NCBI GenBank assembly: GCA_021399435.1
Contig: JAJTUP010000136.1
Location: 1 to 64,000, forward strand
DNA from: Diaporthe sp. PMI_573
Taxonomy: Eukaryota > Ascomycota > Sordariomycetes > Diaporthales > Diaporthaceae
DNA: 64,000 nt
Direction: 5' to 3'
The notes beneath the pieces were generated by a model that was not told the origin of the DNA, ran no database searches, and saw only the letters and a list, made by a program, of their open reading frames with translations. Made by a program: the position numbers and the translations under genes. The stretch's first letter is position 1; each line of letters begins with the position of its first letter. Of the stretch, positions 31,072 to 40,878 are shown one piece after another.

Positions 31072-32233
31072 ATTTGAACTGAGTATTATAATATTGTGGC
31101 AGGAGGATGTCAGAGAATCCGATTGAAGGCCTGTTTCGTGGGGTTTTCAACAGCATTGCGGGAGGCTATGATAAATATGCACTGTATATAGGAGAGTCCG
31201 AACAATTACATACTCACAAGTACCTGTCTATGAAAAATAACTGTTCTAAATCCAGGATTACGGACTTTGGATGGATTACGAGGAAGGCCTACATACACCT
31301 ATAAAGCCAGAATTGAAGGGTCTTTTTGAAAGTACAGTCTTTCAACGAGGTATACTGTACTTGATGATACGGACCGAGAGCTTGAACAACACTATCTCTG
31401 ATTACTGCGCAGGGCTGACTGGCGCCATACATATATATCGGGGACTTTTCAGGCCACGTGTAAGCGACAGCGAAAGGGGCTATTCGATCAGGTTTTACAT
31501 TCTCGTAGGTTCATACTTAACAATTTAATAACGTCCCTACCGAACACATAAAGTGAAATCATTTGTCTCCCCACGCAGACGTACTTCTTTTGCCGAAAGT
31601 ACGTAGCCAACTCCCAACCGGGTACTCTTTGTGTTCCTCGTTAGCCAATAAGATGCGTTTTTAGTATTCTCACAACAACTTTGAGATACAACCAGGTGTT
31701 TAACACCAGAAGTTACTTGAACTAAAAAAGCGATACCCTAAGGTTATTTCCAATATGGGCTGGAAACAAGAAGCCGAGAGATTCACCTTATTTACTCTCA
31801 AAGCAGTCAATTAGTACTTTGATAAGCTAGAGGACTTTGAATGGGTAGAACTAGACTTGATCGTCAATATTGACGAAGGAGGTATCATGGAGGGCAATAG
31901 TATATTTAGTTACTGGAGGACTCTATTCTTAAGTAACCTTATCAATAGCCTACGATAAATTTGTATTGGGAAGTGCTGAGAAACGGTCTGTGGCCGTTAA
32001 AGAGAATGTAAGGAAAATGCCAAAGCCGCCACCCGGCAGGGCACCACCCCACAGACAGAGACCCCCAACATGCAGTCAATAACGCTGAACGGAGCGAGGC
32101 GTGAACATGGTAACACCAGAGGCCTGCCAAAAAACGTTGGAAAGCACTCCGAGAGAGTGGACGCCGCGCTACCGGGCAAACACACGCGTACGCTGTACGA
32201 CCGACTCACATGGAAAGAGGCGAGCATGCTCGC
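31072..32233. other. No gene recognised
   Basis: Long AT-leaning region with short frames on both strands, none with a motif. It probably includes the promoter of the 31,071 gene and old, unrecognisable transposon DNA. Confidence 0.5.
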
Positions 32234-33409
32234 TCAACTCAGGACAAGTATGGGCAGACTCAACACAGAACAGCCGCAATCCTCGCAGTTGTCATCTTCA
32301 TATTCATAGCCTGCACACAGCCTGAGCTCTCTGCAATAGGGCATTGGCTCCGCAACGTCCCCGGCCGTTGTATCCCAGTCGCTGAAATGATCCCGTGGCT
32401 GAGAACCGTAACGAACTGCGCCGCTGCGGTACTGAAAGCGCCAAATCTGGGTTGGTGAAGCGCCGGCATCAGAAGACGCGACGCGCCAATAGTAGACTTC
32501 ACCGTCGGGGAAAACGGCCCATTTCCAGCGAGGAGCGGAGGATTGTAGAGCTGGGTTGGGCGTAAGCACATCGGTGCTATTGTCACTCTGACTACTGTCC
32601 TCGTACACCTCTAATCCTTGCTCTTCCTTGTCCTCCTCTTCAGGATGATCAGAAATTATACCGTCGCAATGCTCAATGCCTTTCGGCCACTGCTCTTCCA
32701 CCAGCTCTACCGCCCACCCGATCTGTGCCACAATGCACTTCTTGTAACCATATTTGCAATGCAAACATGCTGCAAATGTATCTTGAAAATCCCAAAACGC
32801 TCTACAGGATGGCTCTGGGTATGCCGCATCGCCTTTGTAGGAATCCCAGTCTTCGAAGTGCGCCAGCGGCTCCCGCCCCCAAGCTGTAACGCCACTGCGA
32901 TGCCGGAAACGCCATATGGTAGTGCGCCGGCCAGCGGCGTCACCTTGTCGGCATCGCCAGTAATACACGGGCGCGGTGGGCGAGAGAGAGAAGCGGGCCC
33001 ATTTCCACCAAGGCGCTGTCTTCAGTCGCTGCGAGTGACTGTCGACCGAGTCCGCATCGTCGGAGCTTGAAGTATAATACTCGCTGATGCTCTCGCCATC
33101 ATTCGCGTCTTCAAGCTCGAGTGCGCGGCGACCGCGATTGATATCGTGCTGGAAAGGCCATTTGATGTCGTGCGTAGTAATGGTGTTGCTCCAGCGCACG
33201 TCGCCAGGCATGGCCCATTTGTTGGCAGCATTGTTAATATAGCGTAAGAGGAGCTCTTCCGTAGTCCTTCCACCTTCTTCCGCGTCATGATCGCAAGAGA
33301 TCTGCAATGACTCCAAGCGTAGGACATGCATGCTGACTTCCAACGAGACATGGATGGTATATCTGCAGAGGTTAACGGCTACCGGTATATCGGCACAGTG
33401 AACAAGCAA
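32234..33409 (-). CDS. Hypothetical protein with two tandem Trp/Tyr-rich repeats
   Basis: 391 codons in one exon (an alternative start is the Met about 25 codons later). Two ~70-residue repeats lie at about residues 130-205 and 295-365. Each has W-K-W-A near the start, then YYWR, IWRF or IWRFQ, RSG, a HF-DWD segment and a closing acidic/Cys stretch. An acidic linker with a CLHCKYGYKKC segment separates them. I do not recognise the repeat as a named domain. No signal peptide or membrane helix is evident. Intact frame, but no neighbours suggest a role. Confidence 0.55.
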   Translation of the reverse strand: MLVHCADIPVAVNLCRYTIHVSLEVSMHVLRLESLQISCDHDAEEGGRTTEELLLRYINNAANKWAMPGDVRWSNTITTHDIKWPFQHDINRGRRALELEDANDGESISEYYTSSSDDADSVDSHSQRLKTAPWWKWARFSLSPTAPVYYWRCRQGDAAGRRTTIWRFRHRSGVTAWGREPLAHFEDWDSYKGDAAYPEPSCRAFWDFQDTFAACLHCKYGYKKCIVAQIGWAVELVEEQWPKGIEHCDGIISDHPEEEDKEEQGLEVYEDSSQSDNSTDVLTPNPALQSSAPRWKWAVFPDGEVYYWRVASSDAGASPTQIWRFQYRSGAVRYGSQPRDHFSDWDTTAGDVAEPMPYCRELRLCAGYEYEDDNCEDCGCSVLSLPILVLS

Positions 33410-33644
33410 CTTGAGACGGTGTCTAGCTGAAGTCGATGGTAAGTGTCTAGAGGCCCTAGTGGTGTCTCACTCATGGGTACTTGTATTGAAAGTAGTCTAA
33501 CTCGTTGTCGTGCAGTACGAACACGTTCTCAAATCTCGAGACCAGGAGCGCCATATAAGAGATATGGAAGCAATGGAGCGTTTGGACAAGGTGGATGAGG
33601 TTGAAGAACGGCTCAGTGGCCGTGGCCAAGGGTCGGAACCACTA
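33410..33644. other. Intergenic, no gene
   Basis: Possible promoter of the repeat protein gene; no motif recognised. Confidence 0.4.
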
Positions 33645-33775
33645 CATCCACTCCACTTTGGGACCAAGTAGAGTGGATGTACGATTTTTTAGCAATTGCA
33701 TAGTGGATGTAGCACATATTCGACCGGAGTGGAATGGATGTACACGTGGATTTATAAGTGGATTTATAAGTGGAT
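33645..33775. repeat. hAT subterminal repeats (left end of the split hAT)
   Basis: Several GTGGATGTA and CATCCAC words plus a tandem GTGGATTTATAA, just outside the 3' end of the transposase remnant. Confidence 0.6.
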
Positions 33776-33805
33776 TTTTGAGGCTATTCACAACCTCGTC
33801 GACGC

Positions 33806-35218
33806 CTATTCAGCCTCACTTTCAGAGGTTGACACTAACTCTTCGGCCTGCTGCTGCTGTGATGAATCGTCAACCTCGCTGGCGCTATCCTCGCCCTCCA
33901 ATAGCCATTTTGACTCAGCAAGCGCCAGCTCGTCGTCGCCTAGAGTCCCACAACCGCCATCCAGCTTACTTTCAAGGTGCGACTTAAGCAATGGATCCAG
34001 GTCTTTGATAATGCCAGCACGGTACCAAGAGCGTAAAACCTGACAAATGGCGATAATCTCAGCATCTAGGTTTGAACGCAACCCCGAGACCATCTTGCCA
34101 GCAGCTGAAAATAACCTCTCACACTCGGCTGACATCGGCTGGATTGTCAGGAAGTCCAAGGCCATCCTGGATAATCGAGGATATCTGCTTTGCTTAGTGA
34201 TCCAGTAACCAATTGGATCACGAACGTTGCCGTCGCTGACGTCACGATCCGTCTGCCACGCTTGGTACTCGTCACCAACAATAGCTGCTGCGGAGGCTGG
34301 TGTTGAGCTTGGCAGACGGCTGTTCTTCTCGAAGGGGTTGAAAAACCGAGCTCTTTTTGCTGGAGGCTCGTCGTCGCCTCTGCTGCTGCTGGTTCTAACC
34401 TCGAGATGAGCGTAATCGGACAGCCAGACGTCGGCGACCATCTCTTTTGCCTTTTCAACCCAACTAGGCTTATGAGCCCACGTTTCATCAAACCAGTCCC
34501 AGCGATAGGCTGGATGGAGCGCCATAGCCGTATAGTAGATGGGCGTCTCGTCCAGCCGCCGATAATATTCATCCAGCTTATCCCAAGCAAGGTTGATTCC
34601 GATGCGGAAGTGCTCTGGGTCAGGAAAGTCAGCAGCAAGCTGCTTATATTCTTCCATTGTGTTAAGCAGCAACTCATAGCCAAGCACCACGTCCCAGATA
34701 TTGCCATAGGAGCCAGTCCAGCCTTGCTTACGCCTGCGGGTGTGTCCATCACCCTCAAGCGTCTTTACCACGGTCTCAAAAACAGTCAGAATAGCCTCCA
34801 AATGGTAAAGAACGTCCCAGTCTTTGTCCGTTAGCTGATTCTCGTCTCGGAGGATGCGTGGTCTTTTGCCAACTTGGCTTGTGTCACTTGGCCAGTCTTT
34901 TTAGACCGATTTTCGTCCTCCCATTGCGCCTTATACTTGATCAGTAGGAGTTCGATAGAGGTTTTCAACCGTAGAGCCCTGCGGATCATGTAGAGTTGTG
35001 ACAGCCAACGCGTGTCGTTATCGATAATTAGCTTGAGTGGTTTCTTCGATCGGAGTTTAAGGGTGGTGGCGCGATTAATTTCGTCCTGTTAGATATATAG
35101 AATTAATATGAGACGAATAGGATTTAGTAAAACCGCTTACCCTCTGGACCTCCTTGAATAAGTAAATCAGCCGATGGCTAATACGCACATCAACTACGAT
35201 ATTGTGTAACTTGCCAAC
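33806..35218 (-). pseudogene. hAT transposase, C-terminal half
   Basis: On the minus strand it begins abruptly at PVGKLHNIVVDVR (about 35,218). An intron follows (about 35,093-35,146), then DEINRATT and IIDNDTRWLSQLYM, a 1-nt frameshift near 34,875, LTDKDWDVLYHLEA, FRIGINLAWDKLDEYYRR, and the dimerisation block (YPRLSRMALDFL, then SAECERLFSAAGKM). An acidic/Gln-rich tail ends at 33,806. The N-terminal half is missing on this strand, but a fitting half lies immediately to the right in opposite orientation. Confidence 0.85.
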
Positions 35219-36215
35219 TGGGAGGAGACAGAGACGCGATATTACAACCAGCGTACCGGGAAAGAAGAGTGGCGCTGCAAACATTGCAACAGAGCATATG
35301 CCTGTTCTGGGGGTACTGCGGCTCCTGCAAAACATCTTATGGACCCTCCTCCTGACGGCCACGGTCTGCCAAAGGGCCCCGCGGACAGCTAGAGTGACAA
35401 CAATACGAACGATTCTCGAAGAAGCTCGTGCTGTGGCAGAAGATAACCCCCGCAAACGCCGTCGGCTCAACGGCCAACCCGGAGATTCGATCGACCCTGA
35501 CCAGCTCGAAGTATTGTATGTGAGATTTGTCACGGCCTGTTCCCTCCCGTTTCGGCTCGTGGAATGCCTAGAGTTCCGAGCACTCTTAGCCTACATCAAT
35601 GACGATATCCAGACTTGGCTGCCAGATACGCACGAGACCATCAGGAAATGGATCATGCGACAGTACGAAGATCAGAAGGAGAAGGTCAAGCAGCGCATAC
35701 AGTCAGCGAAGTCTAGAATTCACATCAGCTGCGACCTTTGGACTTCTCCCAACTCTTTGGCCATCTTGGGGGTAGTTAGTCACTATGTCACGGAAGATGG
35801 TCAGCTGGAACATCATGTTTTAGCGTTGAAAGACATCGACAGTGAGCACGACGGTGCTCATCTCGCCGCGGCGATTCTCGAAGTGGTTGATGAATGGGGC
35901 TTTGCTTCGAAGCTTGGATATTTCGTGATGGACAATGCTGGCAACAACGATACAATGATGAGATCCTTTTCACTTGGTCAGTGCAACTCACCGTTTCTAC
36001 TGACCGGCCCTAACATCCCACAGGTCTCCTACGCCGATACGACATCCAATACGACCCCAAAGTTCACCGGCTCCGCTGTCAAGGTCATATTATCAACCTC
36101 GCCGCGAAAGCCTTCCTCTTCGTCACCGAAAGTGAAAAGCTCGAACGCGACAATGCTGGCCTGCATGATGTGACACTAAAGCATGTTGAAGCGTGGCGGA
36201 AAAAGGGCCCTTTCT
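35219..36215 (+). pseudogene. hAT transposase, N-terminal half, opposite orientation to its C-terminal half
   Basis: The plus strand reads from a BED finger (EEWRCKHCNRAY, then AKHLMDP) through a TAG at 35,390-35,392 and a frame change, then TILEEARAVAEDN, the first catalytic segment (IHISCDLWTSPNSLAILG) and the second (GYFVMDNAGNNDT). An intron lies at about 35,976-36,023, then RLRCQGHIINLAAKAF. It ends at VEAWRKKGPF (about 36,215), exactly one motif before the point where the minus-strand neighbour starts (PVGKLHN). It lacks the start codon region and the C-terminal half. Confidence 0.83.
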
Positions 36216-37060
36216 GCTAAGCGGCACGGAAGTTGCTTCGGAATCCCTAAACTAGCTAAATGGGCTGAATTCTGTCGGGCATTTCCTCACCGCCTAACAT
36301 ACTCCCTGCTAGCCTCGGTATCTTCAGCTTCCTTCTGGAATCGGACCTTGTGAGTTCCAAGTCGGCAACATCATCATCTAACGGCAAAGACAACTTCTAC
36401 CTTAAGGTCCTGGCTCCCACGCCGAGCATGTGCCTGTGACGAGCCAGGAAAGATTACCGAGCAGTGATGGCGGACTTATCACAGGATCCTAAGCATAGAT
36501 GTGGTCGACGCATTGCCTTGGGCCAACTGTAACAACCCATCGAAATCCGGGTTTTTGACAGCGTCAACGGGAGAAACAGAGAGGGAATCCATTGACTGTG
36601 GCTCTTCCAGGAGCGATGTATTGGTGGTTGTGCCTACAATTGACGTTGTGACAAGCATTCCTCAGGGAAATGGATACTAGAATTCTAAAAAGTATCAGAG
36701 AAAAAATGGGGTCAAAACTTGTTTTAATCTCAACGCTTCTGGTCGTGGACTTGACCAGAACCGCTCTCGATCCGGATAGGCCAGATTTGGTGAGCGAGGC
36801 ACCAGGAAATGAGGTTGCTCGCTACTCAACTGTGTGCAAAGAGCGCATCTACACTCGGGCTGGCGGGTGTTTGTCGATGGCTTGAAAAGACGGACAGCGG
36901 TGGATGTAATACGCAATTACGCGGTGCTATTACAAGGCGTAAGGGCACAAACTGTCGATTCTTTCTGGCCCAAATGCGAAGCGTTTTGGCTACCTGGGCA
37001 ATGCCACCGCCCATTTGGTCGAACGACGATGAGGCCACCCACGATCAAATCATCAAGAGG
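36216..37060. other. No gene recognised
   Basis: If the hAT halves were separated by an inversion, the missing N-terminus should be here on the minus strand. I could not recognise it. Confidence 0.45.
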
Positions 37061-37073
37061 CAGAAACGGGATG

Positions 37074-37760
37074 CTAGTGAGCCTGGCCCGACGCCAGGCC
37101 GTAAGGACGGTCCCGGTTCAAGAAGCGAAACCAAAGCGTAGCTGCGACGATGCTGCTGACAATGGACCGCCTTCCAAGCGGTTTAGTGCTTGCGGGCCTT
37201 GGTCTTAGTGGCTGTAAGATGATATCAGTATATAAGTCATAGTATAAATGGGTAAGGCTATGTGGACTTACGGGTCGATGCGGGCGTCTCAACGTGCGAA
37301 TTGTGAAACTTACAGCGTTTTCAATCGCTGTTCCAGTGGCAGTTCGCACAGGAACCGGCCGCAAAACCCTCCAACACACAGCAGGTCGTAAACGGGCCCG
37401 AACCTTTCTTGCAGGTGTCACAGGCACCGACGATACAGGCCGTACAAACAATCTGGATACCAATGGCCTTAAGATTGATACCACGGGTCAGGTTCAGTTG
37501 GTTCTTGGCCTTGCCCTCCCGTAGAGTTGCGGTGCGGTACGGGTTCATTCCGAGTATGGCTGCAAGGGCCCTGCTTTTGTTGATTCTGCTTGCAAGGTCC
37601 GTAAGCTCCGCAAAGGTGAAGCCTTGCTCAAGTTACGGGTGGGTCCATGCGGTTGTAGTTCGGGATATCATCGTAGTCAGATAACTCTACGGGCTCACTA
37701 TCCGATTCCATGCGTGACATTTCGTTGAGTTGGTCTGTAACCTCCGCAGAAACACCACCA
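37074..37760 (-). pseudogene. Hypothetical cysteine-cluster protein, decayed
   Basis: The minus strand reads MSRMESDSEPVELSDYDD (from about 37,718), shifts by one base near 37,648, then FTFAELTDLASRINKSRALA, then a cysteine cluster (CTACIVGACDTCKKGSGPF, then CVLEGF and CANCHWNSD). It then hits TGA near 37,312, where a Gly or Trp would be expected before KRCKFH. A splice donor GTAAGT and acceptor TACAG lead to a basic tail. It resembles the C-terminal cluster of other fungal unknowns. At least two lesions. Confidence 0.5.
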
Positions 37761-38364
37761 TGGCGGGCTGTACCTTGGTACTGTGAAGGAGAGGATGCGT
37801 TTATGTATCAGTTGTAGTCACTTACTTTGACAAAGACTAAAATAATTGAATATTTTTCCCTCGGACAGCCTTCCCGATGGAGAAACAGCACATGGTAGCA
37901 TGTCGCTGCAGGTATAGTTTCTCTCCCTACATCGGTTCAAGGGCCAATGCAGGCCCTGCAGGCCCCGTGGCCACCGCGGCCGCGGCCGCCTCCAGCCACC
38001 ACACTTGTATCCACGGGGGTGGTGGCAGGGTGGGTCTCGAGAATCCATAAAACGACTACCGATTTGCGATCCAGAAATGGCCTCGGAAGTCTCTGGAGTA
38101 GCGGGGAAAATCTGTTTGTTGTCTCCAACTAGGATGGTTCGAGTACTTCTCAGCTGCATCGGACTTCGTGAGGTTGTCCTTGCCACCCTGTGCCAGGGGC
38201 CTTTAATCGCTCGGCTGATTAGGTTCAATTTCAGCTAGAAGTACAGTACCGCGCAAGTACTTGCTGCGATCCAATCGCTCAAATCTACCGACTCCGCTGC
38301 CAATCAGTCTTTTCCCACCTTTAGCTGTCCGTCTCACCCGAAATCTCGCACACCCACCAAACCT
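37761..38364. other. Intergenic; GC-rich block near 37,965-37,995
   Basis: No gene recognised. Contains a short CCGCGGCCGC-type stretch and, at its right, the promoter of the 38,365 gene. Confidence 0.45.
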
Positions 38365-38958
38365 ATGGCTCGCTTCTCTGCCAATTTCTCCGACTCGGAT
38401 GCTGAGTCCACGGCTACCATCCCAGCCTCGTATGAACTCACCAAAGCTCGCCTCTACGAACGGGCCCGCCTTCAGAAAGCTGTACCGCTTAGCGCGCTGA
38501 AAATCAGCAGGCAGAAACTCCAACGTTACAAGCTTATCCTCAAGCATCCCGCCGGCAACGAAGCCATCTTGGTCCAGGATCTGGAAGGGCCTGTAACTGA
38601 AGAAGTCATCTGGGCAAGGGTTCCTGATGGCGCGTCTCAAACTGAACCTGAGTCTGACATACAGACACTAGGTATCAGACGAACTCCGGACAGATTGGAA
38701 TGCGAGGTGATTGGTACCGCTATTGATTTTGTTTTCCGTGAGGACGTCGACTCCGAGTACATCGCTCTTCAGAATATGAGCAGTGAAAAGGCACTGGTAA
38801 AAAGCACTTGGAAAACGAGCTATGTTGAGCCGAACAGGTCGGGTATTATTTCCCCTGGTTGTTGGATCATTTCCGCTGGTGAGGAAATTGTGGAACTCAG
38901 ATTTGAGGCTCGTCAAATATCTTGGAAAGGCCGAAATTATTATAGGAGGAACCCCTAG
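38365..38958 (+). CDS. Hypothetical protein, possible degenerate FHA-like domain (197 aa)
   Basis: Intact single-exon frame, 197 residues. The N-terminus is disordered (FSDSDAESTATIP), then a helical basic part. The C-terminal 110 residues look all-beta: TLGIRRTPDRLECEVIG, then EYIALQNMSSEKALVK, a W-K-T segment with NRSG, and PGCWIISAGEEIVELRF. This order is like the FHA-like domains that precede kinases in many fungal proteins, but no kinase follows. The assignment is tentative; the gene itself looks real. Confidence 0.5.
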   Translation: MARFSANFSDSDAESTATIPASYELTKARLYERARLQKAVPLSALKISRQKLQRYKLILKHPAGNEAILVQDLEGPVTEEVIWARVPDGASQTEPESDIQTLGIRRTPDRLECEVIGTAIDFVFREDVDSEYIALQNMSSEKALVKSTWKTSYVEPNRSGIISPGCWIISAGEEIVELRFEARQISWKGRNYYRRNP

Positions 38959-39192
38959 GCGAATGACGGATGAGAAATGATGTTCTCATTTATTTTTAGG
39001 ATGACAATATAGGTAGTAGGTTTTCTTCAGACGAATGGGATGTGATTGAGTCGCGACCAAATGCTTGTGTTTGTACGGCTGAGTCTACGACAGTTCCTCT
39101 ACCCATGCATTATTGACCTTCACCATCTTGACCTTGTCCTAATGTGAACAGGTCGTTTTGACCCGAGACCTGTCTTAGAACTAGAGGCCGAC
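38959..39192. other. Intergenic between host gene and copia fragment
   Basis: No motif recognised. Confidence 0.4.
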
Positions 39193-40878
39193 ATGCACAA
39201 CACATTCGGAGTTTCGCTGAGCGAGCAGGGAGATGAACAGCTCCGAGCGACATCATACATCTCCGACGAGGACCTGCTCTTCCTCTCAGAGCCCGTCTTC
39301 GTCGACGAGGACGCATTCAGAGGCTGTTTGACACCCGGCCGGCCACACATGACGATTAGTTGTGGTCAGGAGACAGAAAGCTTCCAATCCAAGCATACGG
39401 CACAATGCTAGTCCGAACCGGAACGACGATCCTACATCTCGAAAACGTTGCCCTCTGCCCACGACTCTTGACAACCTTGGTCTCATTAAGACAACTCCGA
39501 AGAAAAGGCATCTTCTGGGACAACGAACTCGAACCAACACTATTGAAGCGTCGAGATGGGACAATTCTATGCCCGCTTAAAGATGTCTCTGGCCAATATG
39601 TCATCGAATACTAACTACACAAATGCCAGAGCACCTTCAACACGTGGAGGAAGAAGCACACTACATACACTAAAAGGATGCCACTCACAGGGGAAGCCAT
39701 ACTATGGCACGGTCGCCTCGGCCATCCGAAAGCACTTGAACACCTGGTCAATTCATCTCAGGGGGTGCGAATCAGAGGACCGTCGACTGTTGAATGCGAA
39801 GCATGCGCCCTAGCCAAGATTACAAGGCAAATCCGTCGAACTCCGAGGGAGACCCTTGAACGGGAAGGCGAAAGGATAGCACTGGACTTCCATGACTACG
39901 AAGAGGGGCTCCAAGGATACACCTCACAGCTACTGCTCACATGCAGAGCCTCGGGATACATATGGGACTACTATCTGGAGAGCCGAGACAACGAAACGCT
40001 GCTCAGGGTCATCAAATCTTTCCTTGGGATGATGGAGCTACAAAACAACACAAAAGTCAAGGTTATTGAATGCGACGGAGAGGTGTTCAGCCGTAGACGA
40101 GCTGTCAGAGACTATATTGAGTCAAAACACATCAAAATTGAGCCCTCAGCACCCAACACTCAAGCACAGAACGGGGGAGCAGAGCGCTCAGGGGTGGTGA
40201 TCAAGGAGAAAATGCGAGCAATGCGAACAAGCTCAAAACTTCCAACCTCCCTTTGGCCAGAAATTGGACGAACAACCGTCTATTTCAACAATCGAACTCC
40301 GACCTATGGCCTTGACTGGCAGACACCCTACTTCCGATTTCACACCGCAACGGCAAGACGAATGGATATCCCACGACCAGACCCGAGACCAAACCAAGCC
40401 CACCTGCGTGTTTTTGGCTGTAAAGCCTACGCTATAACTTCAGACGCACAGCTCAGAAAGAGAAGACATCAACGTCTTGAGCCACGTGCATGGATTGGCT
40501 ACCTGATTGGGTACCAGTCATCAAACATCTACCGGATATGGATCCCAGCAACTGGGAAGATCATCAACACACGGGATGTGATTTTTGACGAACAACAAGT
40601 GTTTGACGGAAACTGGGAAGGCTTCAAAGATGAGCTTCTCACCACAGACCTTGAACGGCTCGCGGAGTGGACAAGAAAATATGCCCTCCCAGACAGAGAC
40701 CAAATAACAGAGCCAGAAGGAGAAGATCTACTTGAAGATGACTCTTCTGAAGATGAACACAGAGAGGAACCTGACATAGAAGGCATCCAGGAAGAAGAAG
40801 TAGAGGATGCAGAGGTAGAACGGCCCGAGGCAGACCGATCAAGCGGTGCCTACACAGATGCCAAGTTTACCCTGCTCA
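39193..40878 (+). mobile_element. Ty1/copia fragment: protease end, GAG-pre-integrase and integrase
   Basis: After a frame break near 39,410, the plus strand encodes the segment following the copia protease (MLVRTGTTILHLENVALCP, then LVSLRQLRRKGI) and, after more indels (39,614-39,690), the GAG-pre-integrase block (WHGRLGHPKALEHL, CEACALAK). The integrase core follows, with Asp (ALDFHDYEE), Asp (VIECDGEV) and Glu (GGAERSG), then the downstream KLPTSLWPEI and RVFGCKAYA blocks. It ends in an acidic stretch at about 40,870. Gag, reverse transcriptase, RNase H and LTRs are absent. It abuts the 3' end of the minus-strand fusion gene and probably supplies its stop codon. Confidence 0.85.
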
